DNA from: Halomonas sp. ML-15
Lineage (GTDB): Bacteria > Pseudomonadota > Gammaproteobacteria > Pseudomonadales > Halomonadaceae
DNA: 64,000 bases
Direction of reading: 5' to 3'
NCBI RefSeq assembly: GCF_014779595.1
Contig: NZ_JACXZT010000019.1
Span: 62,001-126,000 of the forward strand
Shown: piece by piece, positions 54,379-63,329 of the stretch
Layout: every line of letters starts with the position of its first letter
Numbering within the stretch: the first letter of the stretch is position 1
Program-made: the position numbers and the translations under genes
Notes under the pieces: generated by a model
Told to the model about the DNA's origin: nothing
Database searches by the model: none
What the model saw: only the letters and a program-made list of their open reading frames with translations

Positions 54379-56232
54379 ATGCTTAACCGATATCCCCTGT
54401 GGAAGTATCTGCTCATACTTCTCGTGCTCGTCGTGGGCCTGATCTACTCGCTGCCCAATCTGTTCCAGGCGGACCCCGCCGTGCAGATCAGCAGCGCCCG
54501 CAGCGAAGCCCCGCTCAGCGAGCAACAGCTGGAACAGATCCAGTCCGCTCTCGATGACGCCGGCATCAGCGTCAGCGCCACCGACGTCGCTGACGACGGC
54601 GTGCTGTTTCGCCTCGCCAACTCCGATGACCAGCTCGCTGCCCGCGAACTGATCGGCGACCTCCTCGATGATGACGACTATGTGATCGCCATCAATCTCG
54701 CCGAGGCCACACCCCAGTGGCTGCAGAGCCTGGCGGCGTCGCCGATGACGCTGGGCCTCGACCTGCGTGGCGGGGTGCACTTCCTGCTCGAGGTCGACAT
54801 GGACGCCGCCGTGGAGCAGCGTCTCGAGGTCAACGCCAGCGCCATGCGCGAGATGCTGCGCGGCGAGCGCATCCGCTATCGCAATACCGAGATCGACGGC
54901 CGCGACCTGACGCTGACCTTTATCAATGATGAAGATCGTGATCAGGCACGTACCCTGATCAGTCGCGAGTTTCCCGACTTCGACTACAGCAACCAGGGCG
55001 ACGGTCGCGGCGCCAGCCTGGTGATGACCATGACCGACCAGGCAGTCAACGAGCTGCAGGACTACGCGGTCAACCAGAACCTGACCACCCTGCGCAACCG
55101 CGTCGACGAACTCGGCGTAGCCGAACCCATGGTCCAGCGCCAGGGGCCGGATCGCATCGTGGTCGAGCTACCGGGCGTCCAGGACACCGCCGCCGCCAAG
55201 CGTGTGGTAGGTGCCACCGCCAACCTCGAGTTCCGCCTCGAGGCGCGCCCCGACACCCCGGACAACGAGACCGAGACGTTCAGTTTCCGCAACGATGAGT
55301 CGCGCACCGCCGATCTGATGCGCGATGTGATCCTCACCGGCGACAGCGTCTCCAACGCCAACCGCAGCTTCGACGAGAACGGCCGCCCACAGGTCAATAT
55401 CAACCTCGACGGCACCGGTGGCACCCTGATGAACCGCGCCACGCGCACCAATATCGGTCGCAATATGGCGGTGCTGTTCATCGAGCACAACACCCGTACC
55501 ACCACGGTGATCGAGGACGGTGAAGAGGTGGAGGTGCGCGAGCCCTACACCGAGCGCGGCCTGATCAGCCTGGCCACCATCCAGAGCGCGCTAGGCAACA
55601 GCTTCCGCATCACCGGGCTCGACTCGCCCACCGAAGCCGCCGATCTGGCCCTGCTGCTGCGCTCCGGCTCACTGGCCGCGCCCATCTACTTCGTCCAGGA
55701 GCGCACCATCGGGCCAAGCCTCGGCCAGGACAATATCGACCGCGGCGTAACCTCGATCATGGTCGGTCTGGCGCTGGTGGTGCTGTTCATGCTGGTGCGC
55801 TACAAGGTGTTCGGGGTGATCGCCAATATCGCCCTGACCATCAACCTGACCCTGCTGGTGGCGGCGATGTCGATGCTCGGCGCCACCCTGACCCTGCCCG
55901 GCATCGCCGGCATGGTCTTGACGCTGGGCATGGCCGTGGATGCCAACGTACTGATATTCGAGCGAATACGCGAAGAGCTGCGTGGCGGCATGTCGGTACA
56001 GCAGGCCATTCATGCCGGCTATGAGCGCGCCTTCACCTCGATCATCGATGCCAATATCACCACCCTGCTGGTGGCAGTGATTCTGTTCTCGATCGGCACC
56101 GGGCCGGTCAAGGGCTTCGCCGTCACTCTGTCACTAGGCATCATGACCTCGATGTTCACCGCCCTGCTGGTCACCCGCGCCATGGTCAACCTGATCTACG
56201 GCGGCAAGCCGGTGAAGAAGATATGGATATGA
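54379..56232 (+). CDS. secD: SecD, protein translocase subunit
   Basis: 617 residues. First helix about 10-28, a large periplasmic region (P1 head) to about 445, then five helices. Conserved LGLDLRGGVHFLLEVD and GMAVDANVLIFERIREEL are present, the latter with the Asp used for proton coupling. It pulls exported proteins through the SecYEG exit side. Overlaps the region just before secF. Confidence 0.97.
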   Translation: MLNRYPLWKYLLILLVLVVGLIYSLPNLFQADPAVQISSARSEAPLSEQQLEQIQSALDDAGISVSATDVADDGVLFRLANSDDQLAARELIGDLLDDDDYVIAINLAEATPQWLQSLAASPMTLGLDLRGGVHFLLEVDMDAAVEQRLEVNASAMREMLRGERIRYRNTEIDGRDLTLTFINDEDRDQARTLISREFPDFDYSNQGDGRGASLVMTMTDQAVNELQDYAVNQNLTTLRNRVDELGVAEPMVQRQGPDRIVVELPGVQDTAAAKRVVGATANLEFRLEARPDTPDNETETFSFRNDESRTADLMRDVILTGDSVSNANRSFDENGRPQVNINLDGTGGTLMNRATRTNIGRNMAVLFIEHNTRTTTVIEDGEEVEVREPYTERGLISLATIQSALGNSFRITGLDSPTEAADLALLLRSGSLAAPIYFVQERTIGPSLGQDNIDRGVTSIMVGLALVVLFMLVRYKVFGVIANIALTINLTLLVAAMSMLGATLTLPGIAGMVLTLGMAVDANVLIFERIREELRGGMSVQQAIHAGYERAFTSIIDANITTLLVAVILFSIGTGPVKGFAVTLSLGIMTSMFTALLVTRAMVNLIYGGKPVKKIWI

Positions 56233-56243
56233 GGAGCGCCGCG

Positions 56244-57161
56244 ATGCGACAGTTCGATTTTATGGGCAAGCGCCGCCTGGCCTTTATCGTTTCGGCGATG
56301 CTGCTGCTGGTGTCGATCGGCTCCCTGGTGGTACAGCAGCTCAACCTGGGCCTCGACTTCACCGGCGGCACCCTGGTGGAGGTACGCTACTCTACCGCAC
56401 CGGCGCTGGATGCAGTTCGCCAGGCACTGGAAGGTGAAGGCTTCCGCGACGTCTCGGTGCAGACCTTCGGGGCCTCCAACGAGATCCTGATCCGCCTGCA
56501 GCAGGACTTCGACCCCGACGTCGGCCAGCAGGTGGTTAGCCTGCTGCGCGGCGACGGCGCCGAGGTCGAGCTGATCCGCGCCGAGTTCGTCGGCGCCCAG
56601 GTCGGTGAGCAGCTGCGCGACCAGAGCGGCATGGGCATGCTGGTAGCACTCGGCATCGTGATGCTCTACGTCGCCTTTCGCTTCCAGTACAAGTTCGCCA
56701 TCGGCGCACTGCTGGCACTGATCCATGACGTGATCATCGTGGTCGGGATCTTCTCGCTGTTCCAGCTCGACTTCGACCTCACCGTGCTTGCCGCGCTGCT
56801 GGCGGTGATTGGCTACTCGCTGAACGATACCATCGTGGTCTACGACCGGATCCGCGAGACGATACGCAAATCGCGTATCGACGATATGCCGGCGATCTTT
56901 AACGAAGCGATCAACATGACCCTGTCGCGCACGCTGGCGACGTCTGGTACCACCTTGCTGGTGTTGATCGCGCTGCTGCTGCTCGGCGGCGACATGATCC
57001 ACTACTTCTCCATCGCCCTGATCATTGGCGTGGTAGCGGGTACCTTCTCGTCCATCTACGTCGCCGCTGCCCTGCTGCTGCTGGTCAAGCTACAGCGTCA
57101 GGATCTGATCCCGGCCAAGAAGGAAGATCCAGAGGAAGAGGGCGAAGAGCAGCTGCCCTAG
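56244..57161 (+). CDS. secF: SecF, protein translocase subunit
   Basis: 305 residues from ATG 56244, placed by GAGGAG eight bases upstream (ATG 56223 overlaps secD). LGLDFTGGTLVEVRY, LIHDVIIVVG and GYSLNDTIVVYDRIRE are the SecF hallmarks. Six helices. Partner of SecD; a terminator follows. Confidence 0.97.
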   Translation: MRQFDFMGKRRLAFIVSAMLLLVSIGSLVVQQLNLGLDFTGGTLVEVRYSTAPALDAVRQALEGEGFRDVSVQTFGASNEILIRLQQDFDPDVGQQVVSLLRGDGAEVELIRAEFVGAQVGEQLRDQSGMGMLVALGIVMLYVAFRFQYKFAIGALLALIHDVIIVVGIFSLFQLDFDLTVLAALLAVIGYSLNDTIVVYDRIRETIRKSRIDDMPAIFNEAINMTLSRTLATSGTTLLVLIALLLLGGDMIHYFSIALIIGVVAGTFSSIYVAAALLLLVKLQRQDLIPAKKEDPEEEGEEQLP

Positions 57162-57189
57162 CGGCAGAGTTCTCCCCGCACGGTACATT

Positions 57190-57216
57190 AGGCCCTGCCA
57201 CTTGGCGGGGCCTTTT
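57190..57216 (+). terminator. Terminator after secF
   Basis: 10-bp stem (57190-57199 with 57204-57213, one G-T pair) with loop ACTT and TTTT. It lies 28 bases after the secF stop and ends the queA-secF unit before the convergent LysR gene. Confidence 0.85.
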
Positions 57217-57221
57217 GGCAT

Positions 57222-58127
57222 CTAGCGATTGGATCGCAGCGTGCGCTCGATACGCGCCTGTATCCAGTCACAGAACAGCAGAATACGCGGCTCATCGACA
57301 CGATGGGCAGCACATACCAGATAGTAGGCCTGGGGGGCTGGCACCTCAGCGTCGAACAGCCTCACCAGATTGCCCCGCGCGAAGTCCTGGGCACAGACGA
57401 TGCGATCCCCCAGGGCCACACCAAATCCCGCCGCCGCCGCCTCCAGCGTCAGATGGGCACCCCACAGATGGGTGCCATGCCCCAGATCACTGATATCGGC
57501 CCCCGCCGAGGCGAGCCAGCGCTTCCAGTTACCACCGGCATCCTCGTGCAGCAGCCAGCCGCCGCGCAGTTCGCTCACCTGCCGCGGCTGATCGCTGGCG
57601 GCGAAGAAGCGCGGATGACACACCGGTGTCATGTCGAAATTGGCCAGCAGCCTGACGTGCTTGCGCTCCCACTCGCCGTCACCGTAGACCACCGCCAGGT
57701 CGTAGTCGCCGGTGGCCACCTCCTCATCGTCGAGATTGTGCGGCACCACGCTGAGGTCGATATCGGGAAAGGCGGCGCGGAAGTCGCTCAGCTGATACGC
57801 CAGCCACTTGGTCGCCAGGGTCGGTGGGCAGGCGATATGCAAGCGCCCCTCCACCGAGGGCAACCCCAGCTTGAGGGTACTCTCGGCCAGCAGCCGCAGC
57901 GCCTCACGCACCTGGCGCGAGTAGACCAGTCCCGTCTGATTGAGCCGCAGCTGGCGTCGATCACGATGAAACAGGCTGACGCCCAGCGCCTCTTCCAGCG
58001 ACTTGATGTGATGGCTCACCGCGCCGTGGGTGACGTGCAGCTCCTCGGCCGCCTGCTTGACGCTTTGCAGGCGCGCCACGGCCTCGAAGGCACGCAGGGC
58101 ATTGAGCGGTGGCAAAGGTCGCCTCAC
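57222..58127 (-). CDS. LysR-type regulator (GcvA-like)
   Basis: 301 residues from GTG 58127, giving MRRPLPPLNALRAFEAVARL; a TTG at 58154 is a longer option and no ribosome site is clear. Helix-turn-helix with QSVKQAAEELHVTHGAVSHH, and effector domain with LHIACPPTLATKWLAYQL, a GcvA/AmpR-group feature. Divergent from the oxygenase-ABC operon across about 110 bases, so it most likely controls that operon in response to its substrate. Confidence 0.88.
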   Translation of the reverse strand: MRRPLPPLNALRAFEAVARLQSVKQAAEELHVTHGAVSHHIKSLEEALGVSLFHRDRRQLRLNQTGLVYSRQVREALRLLAESTLKLGLPSVEGRLHIACPPTLATKWLAYQLSDFRAAFPDIDLSVVPHNLDDEEVATGDYDLAVVYGDGEWERKHVRLLANFDMTPVCHPRFFAASDQPRQVSELRGGWLLHEDAGGNWKRWLASAGADISDLGHGTHLWGAHLTLEAAAAGFGVALGDRIVCAQDFARGNLVRLFDAEVPAPQAYYLVCAAHRVDEPRILLFCDWIQARIERTLRSNR

Positions 58128-58239
58128 GGTAGTTTTTCTCACATGTTGGGACAAAAAATATGAATTTTATTATCACCACATTGTTGCCAACCTGAAAGCG
58201 GCTACACGCCACCTGCGCCACTTTCCCGAGGACTCTGTG

Positions 58240-59283
58240 ATGAAGGCACCCGACACAGCCGCCACCCACCGGCCACGTAATCCCGATCGACTGGCCCGCG
58301 ACAAGGGGCGCGACTTCTCTGAGGTGCCGGTGATCGACTTGGCCCCGGCGCTCGGCCCCGAGGCCACGGCCGGGACGCGCCAGGCGGTCGCCGACGAGAT
58401 CGGCAAGGCCTGCGAACAGATCGGCTTCTTCTATGTCGCCAACCACGGCATCGCCGACGGCATCATCGTCGCCGCCTGGGCCGCCTCGCGGCGCTTCTTC
58501 GCCCTGCCGTTGGCGCACAAGCAGGAAATACATATCAGCAAGCTGCCCAACCATCGCGGCTACCTGGGGATCGGCGAGGAGACCCTCGACCCCTACGCCG
58601 CCGACAGCAAAGAAGTCTTCAAGGTGGGGCTCGAGCTGCCCGCAGACGACCCCGACTTCCAGAACGGCATCATCATGTATGGCCCCAACACCTGGCCACG
58701 CGACCTGCCCGGCTTTCGCGAAGACGTCTATGCCTACTACCAGCAGGTGTTCGCCCTCTCACGGGAGCTGTTTCGCCTCTTCGCCCTGGCCATCGGTATC
58801 GATGAGCGCTTTTTCGATGACAAGATCGACAAGCCCATGGCGCAGCTCAACCTGATCCGCTATCCAGCCCACGAGGGCGAACCGCGGGTCGGCATCGGTG
58901 CCCACAGCGACTACGAGTGCCTGACCCTGCTGGCCCAGGACGACGCCGGCGGACTGGAAGCGCGCAATGCCAAGGGCGAGTGGATTGCGGTACCGCCCAT
59001 CGCCGGCACCTTCGTGGTCAATATCGGCGACATGATGGCGCGCTGGACCAACGACCGCTTCGCCTCGACGGTGCATCGGGTGTTCAACCGCTCGCAGCGC
59101 GAGCGCTACTCGATGCCGTTCTTCTGCGGCTGTAATTACCACACCGTGGTCAGCTGCCTGCCCAACTGCTCTAGCGACAGCGAGCCGCCACACTATCCCG
59201 ACACGGTGGCGGGTGAACATCTGGTGGCACGGCTCGACGCCACCAATGCCCATCGCCAGCCGCCGAACGGTACGCCAGCATGA
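58240..59283 (+). CDS. 2-oxoglutarate/Fe(II)-type oxygenase, isopenicillin-N-synthase family
   Basis: 347 residues from ATG 58240. An N-terminal DIOX_N part (VIDLAPALG, IGFFYVANHG) and a C-terminal double-stranded beta helix with iron ligands His222, Asp224 and His279 and the Arg289-Tyr-Ser291 co-substrate site. It probably hydroxylates or oxidises the compound brought in by the transporter encoded downstream. Stop overlaps the next start (ATGA). Confidence 0.9.
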   Translation: MKAPDTAATHRPRNPDRLARDKGRDFSEVPVIDLAPALGPEATAGTRQAVADEIGKACEQIGFFYVANHGIADGIIVAAWAASRRFFALPLAHKQEIHISKLPNHRGYLGIGEETLDPYAADSKEVFKVGLELPADDPDFQNGIIMYGPNTWPRDLPGFREDVYAYYQQVFALSRELFRLFALAIGIDERFFDDKIDKPMAQLNLIRYPAHEGEPRVGIGAHSDYECLTLLAQDDAGGLEARNAKGEWIAVPPIAGTFVVNIGDMMARWTNDRFASTVHRVFNRSQRERYSMPFFCGCNYHTVVSCLPNCSSDSEPPHYPDTVAGEHLVARLDATNAHRQPPNGTPA

Positions 59284-60107
59284 GCGCCACGGTTCCCGAT
59301 TGGCTGCGCGGGGTATGGCAACGGGTACGCATCGACCACGCCGACGGCCGGCAGGACACCAGCACGCGGGTGTTCTGGTTTCAGGGCCTGAGCCGCTACG
59401 CCGACCTGCGTATCGCGGCCTCGCGCCCGCAGGTTGGCCAACTTGGTGCTTCTCACTCCGCCGACATGGCCCTGGCGCACCAGCAGGGTGCCACCGGACG
59501 CTGCTACTGCCCTGACCATCAAGCCATCTGGCAGCGCGAATGGGGCTACCAGCCGGTGGTCGACTTCCCCGAACCGGGTGACCTCGAGCCGCGCGGCGCG
59601 GCGGTGGTGATCGAGCGCGCCCCCTCAGGGGCCTACGAGGAGGAGTGGCATCGGCTGACGCCGCCCGACCCCAGCATCCGGGTGTGGCGACGCGATGACC
59701 ACGGTGCCCGGCTGCTGGTCATCGATGCCTACGCCATGCTGATCACGCGTCGCTCACTGGAGCTGCCACCGCGCCCCCTGCCATCCCTGCTCGCGGCCGG
59801 CACGGCCTCCGCGCACCAGCTGCTCGACTGCGAGATCTCCTGTGCGCTGCGCGCCACCCCAGGGGCCTCCTTCGTGATACAGCTGTCGACCCTGCCGTGG
59901 CGCGAGCAGCAGCGTCTTACGCTATGCAATGGCCGCGGCGAGATCACCGACAGCGGCTGGCAGCTGGAGGAGGACCACTCGGGTAGCCTCGCGGCTGACT
60001 ATTCCAGTCGTCCCGCCGCTGGCTATCCCGGTAACGCCTCCACGGAAAGCTCCGAGGTAGCGTCCAAAGACGCGAATATGGTATGCGCCTTGCAGGTGAA
60101 ACGATGA
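59280..60107 (+). CDS. Uncharacterised protein, possibly lipocalin-like (HRI1-type)
   Basis: 275 residues, overlapped by both neighbours (ATGA on each side). Beta-rich, with RVFWFQGLSRYADLRI, CYCPDHQAIWQREWGYQP and ERAPSGAYEEEWHRL, which recall the lipid-binding HRI1 family; this is a weak memory-based match. No signal peptide. Being fixed between the oxygenase and the ABC genes, it probably takes part in use of the same substrate. Confidence 0.5.
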   Translation: MSATVPDWLRGVWQRVRIDHADGRQDTSTRVFWFQGLSRYADLRIAASRPQVGQLGASHSADMALAHQQGATGRCYCPDHQAIWQREWGYQPVVDFPEPGDLEPRGAAVVIERAPSGAYEEEWHRLTPPDPSIRVWRRDDHGARLLVIDAYAMLITRRSLELPPRPLPSLLAAGTASAHQLLDCEISCALRATPGASFVIQLSTLPWREQQRLTLCNGRGEITDSGWQLEEDHSGSLAADYSSRPAAGYPGNASTESSEVASKDANMVCALQVKR

Positions 60108-61276
60108 TCGACACCCTCCTTCCACCGCCAGGAACCACCATGACAAGCCCTCCCTCGCCGCTGCGCGACGTGCCCCCGGTCAAGGCGCCGCTCCAAGCCG
60201 GCGGCGTGCAGCTCAGCATTGAGGGGATCCAGCAGCGCTACGGCAATTTCCTGGCGCTCGATGATGTCTTTATCGATATTCGCCGCGGCGAATTCCTGAC
60301 CCTGCTTGGCCCCTCGGGCTCGGGCAAGACCACGCTGCTGATGATTCTCGCCGGTTTCGTCACGCCGAGTGCGGGACGACTCAAGAGCGCCGGCCAGGAC
60401 ATCACGCTGCGCCCCGCGGAGCAGCGCCACTACGGCATGGTCTTTCAGGGCTATGCGCTCTTTCCGCATATGAGCGTGGCCGAGAACGTCGACTTCCCGC
60501 TGCGCGTGCGCGGCGTGGATCGCGCCACACGCCGCCAGCACGTGGCACGCATGCTGGACACGGTGGGGCTGACCGAGCACGCCGGGAAAAAGCCCAGCGC
60601 CCTTTCAGGCGGCCAGCAGCAGCGGGTCGCCCTGGCCCGGGCGCTGGTCTTCGAGCCTGAGATGCTGCTGCTCGACGAACCGTTCTCGGCGCTGGACAAG
60701 AACCTACGCGGTCAGCTCCAGGACGAGCTCAAGCGTATCCACCGCGAGATGGGCACCACCTTCGTCTTCGTCACCCACGATCAGAGTGAGGCGCTGGCCC
60801 TCTCCTCGCGCATCGCCATCTTCGACCACGGCCGTCTCGCTCAAATCGATACGCCGGAGCGGCTCTATACCTCCCCCCATAACCGCTTCGTCGCCGAGTT
60901 CCTGGGGCGCATGAACCTGCTGCCGCTGACCGACGTACAGCGCAGCGGTCGGCGCGTGACGGGGCAGTTCGGCGCGGCGCCGCTGTCGGCGCTGGGCGAG
61001 CGCCACTTCGCCCACGACGCGCTGCTGATTGGCATTCGCCCCGAGCAGCTTGAGGTCGCGCTTGAGCGCGACGACGCCAGCGCGCGCAACTGGCTGGAGG
61101 TGACCCTCCTCGAACGCACCTACCAGGGCCATAGCCTCGACCTTAAGTTTGCCGGCGCGGACCACAGCGTACTGACCACCAGCATCGCCATGACCCACCC
61201 CGCCGCCTCGGCACCGCTGGGTGAACGGCTGTGGCTGCACTGGGGGATCGATGAGGGCATCGTGCTGGAGGCCTGA
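60104..61276 (+). CDS. ABC transporter ATP-binding protein, polyamine/PotA type
   Basis: 390 residues from ATG 60104 (ATGA overlap); ATG 60140 with CAGGA upstream is also good. Walker A GPSGSGKTT, signature SGGQQQRVALARAL, Walker B LLLDEPFSALD and a C-terminal TOBE-type domain (IGIRPEQLEVALER). PotA-group ATPases drive uptake of spermidine, putrescine and related amines. Confidence 0.93.
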   Translation: MIDTLLPPPGTTMTSPPSPLRDVPPVKAPLQAGGVQLSIEGIQQRYGNFLALDDVFIDIRRGEFLTLLGPSGSGKTTLLMILAGFVTPSAGRLKSAGQDITLRPAEQRHYGMVFQGYALFPHMSVAENVDFPLRVRGVDRATRRQHVARMLDTVGLTEHAGKKPSALSGGQQQRVALARALVFEPEMLLLDEPFSALDKNLRGQLQDELKRIHREMGTTFVFVTHDQSEALALSSRIAIFDHGRLAQIDTPERLYTSPHNRFVAEFLGRMNLLPLTDVQRSGRRVTGQFGAAPLSALGERHFAHDALLIGIRPEQLEVALERDDASARNWLEVTLLERTYQGHSLDLKFAGADHSVLTTSIAMTHPAASAPLGERLWLHWGIDEGIVLEA

Positions 61277-61348
61277 GCGACGCCCCGAAACACGCGAATC
61301 ACTACCGCCGATGTCGGCTTGTCACAACACCAACAAGGATCCATAGCC

Positions 61349-62458
61349 ATGCATCAGTCCCATCAGCAAGACTGTCTCGAACTGCTGGTCGAAAAGGCCC
61401 GCCGCGGCCAGATCGACCGGCGCAGCTTCCTCAAGGCTGCCGGCATGCTGGCGGCGCTGCCGCTGGCCGCGCGCAGCGGCATCGGCTGGGCCCAGGATCG
61501 CCCGATCGTGATCGTCAACTGGGGCGGCGACGCCATCGACGCCTACCGCCGGGCCTGGACCGAGCAGTTCAGCCGCGAGACCGGGATCGCGGTGCAGATC
61601 GATGGCAGCGGCCCCACCGAAGGCGCCATTCGCGCGCAGATCGCCTCGGGCCGACCGAGCTGGGACGTGGTCGATGCCGAGCCCTTCACCTCGCTGACCC
61701 TGGGGCGTGAGGGCATGATGCGCCCCCTCGACTACTCGCTCATCGAACGCGCCAAGGTCAACGAGGAGTTCGCCACCGACTACGGCGTGGCCAGCTATCT
61801 CTACAGTTACGTCATCGCCTGGGACAAGGAGCGCTTCGAGGAGACACCGCGCACCTGGGCAGACTTCTGGGACGTCGAGCGCTTCCCCGGCAAGCGCACC
61901 ATGTACAAGTGGATGAACGGCGTGCTCGAGGCTGCCCTGCTGGCCGATGGCGTGGCCGTCGCCGACCTCTACCCGCTGGATATCGCCCGCGCCATGGACA
62001 AGCTGGATGAACTGCGCCCGCATATCCTCGCCTACTGGGGCTCCGGCGCCGAGAGCCAGCAGCTGTTTCTGGACGGCGAGGTGAGCATGGGCCAGATCTG
62101 GAATACCCGTGCCATCGTGCTCGATCGCGATACCGAGGGCCGGGTCGGCTGGCACTACGATAACGCCTGCGTCACCCCCAGCAGCTGGGCGGTACTCAAC
62201 GACAACCCCGCCGGGGCCGACTCCACCATGCGCTTTATCGACCACGCCCTCGAACCCGAGGGGCAGGTCGAACTGCTCAAGCTGCTCGGCAACGGCCCCT
62301 CCAACCCGGCCGCCGCGGCGATGATTCCCGAGGAGCTCGTCGAGCTCAACTGCGGCTCCGAGGAGAATCTCGCCAAGCAGTTCAAGCTGGATATCGAGTG
62401 GTATGCCGACCATTACGGCAGCGTGCTCGACGACTTCCTGACCCGCACCGGGGCTTGA
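61349..62458 (+). CDS. ABC transporter substrate-binding protein, PotD-like
   Basis: 369 residues from ATG 61349. Tat-like signal with DRRSFLKAAGMLAALPLAAR, then the family 1 spermidine/putrescine-type binding fold (IVNWGGDAIDAYRRAW, DYGVASYLYSYVIAWDK). The twin-arginine start suggests export in folded form. A polyamine or similar cation is expected, but the pocket residues do not settle which. Confidence 0.92.
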   Translation: MHQSHQQDCLELLVEKARRGQIDRRSFLKAAGMLAALPLAARSGIGWAQDRPIVIVNWGGDAIDAYRRAWTEQFSRETGIAVQIDGSGPTEGAIRAQIASGRPSWDVVDAEPFTSLTLGREGMMRPLDYSLIERAKVNEEFATDYGVASYLYSYVIAWDKERFEETPRTWADFWDVERFPGKRTMYKWMNGVLEAALLADGVAVADLYPLDIARAMDKLDELRPHILAYWGSGAESQQLFLDGEVSMGQIWNTRAIVLDRDTEGRVGWHYDNACVTPSSWAVLNDNPAGADSTMRFIDHALEPEGQVELLKLLGNGPSNPAAAAMIPEELVELNCGSEENLAKQFKLDIEWYADHYGSVLDDFLTRTGA

Positions 62459-62480
62459 GCGCTACCAGAGGAGGGCGAGC

Positions 62481-63314
62481 ATGACGAGAATGTCCGAGCG
62501 CTGGCAGCACCGCTTACTGCTGTGGCCGCTGCCGGCCGTGCTGCTGCTCTGCTACGTGCTGCCGTTCGCCGGCATCGCCGTCTGGAGCGTCACCCTGCCC
62601 GAGCCAGGGATGGCCAACTATGCGCGTCTGGCGACCGACGGCGCCATCCATGCCGTGCTGTGGCGCACGCTCTACCTGTGCGCCACGGTCGGCGTCCTCG
62701 CCCTGCTGCTGGCGTTCCTGATGGCCTACTGCTGGCTCTACAGCTCCCCCGGCTGGCAGCGCTGGGTGGAGCTCTGCGTGTTCCTGCCATTCTGGATCTC
62801 GGTGCTGGTGCGCACCTTCGGCTGGCTGATCGCGCTGCGCAGCAACGGGCTGGTCAACGGCTGGCTGGAGGCGCTGGGGGTAATCGACTCGCCCCTCGCT
62901 TTGACCCGCAACTCCCTCGGCGTGGTGATCGCCATGGTCCACTTCATGGTGCCTTTCGCCTTCTTTCCGCTGGTCTCGTCGATGCGTCAGATCGATGACC
63001 GCGTGCTGCTGGCGGCGCGTGGCCTGGGGGCCTCGCGATTGAGAGTGTTCGTATCCATCTTCCTGCCGCAGACGCTGCCCGGCCTGCTCGGCGCCTTTAT
63101 CATGGTGTTCGTGTTCTGCCTGGGGTTCTTCGTGATTCCGGCGATCCTCGGCGGCGGGCAGACCGTGATGGCCGCCGAGTACGTCTTCCTGCAGATGTTC
63201 CAGACCTACAACTGGGGCATCGGCGCGGCGATCTGCATGCTGATGCTGGTGCTGGTCTCCGGCCTGGTGTGGATCCTGCTGCGCTTCTCCCGCGTAGAGC
63301 GCCTGGTCGGCTAA
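62481..63314 (+). CDS. ABC transporter permease, PotB-like
   Basis: 277 residues with six helices and the inner-membrane EAA loop LLAARGLGASRLRVFVSIFL near residue 173. GAGGGCGAG precedes the ATG. First of two permeases of the polyamine-type transporter. Confidence 0.94.
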   Translation: MTRMSERWQHRLLLWPLPAVLLLCYVLPFAGIAVWSVTLPEPGMANYARLATDGAIHAVLWRTLYLCATVGVLALLLAFLMAYCWLYSSPGWQRWVELCVFLPFWISVLVRTFGWLIALRSNGLVNGWLEALGVIDSPLALTRNSLGVVIAMVHFMVPFAFFPLVSSMRQIDDRVLLAARGLGASRLRVFVSIFLPQTLPGLLGAFIMVFVFCLGFFVIPAILGGGQTVMAAEYVFLQMFQTYNWGIGAAICMLMLVLVSGLVWILLRFSRVERLVG

Positions 63315-63329
63315 GGGGCAAACCAAACC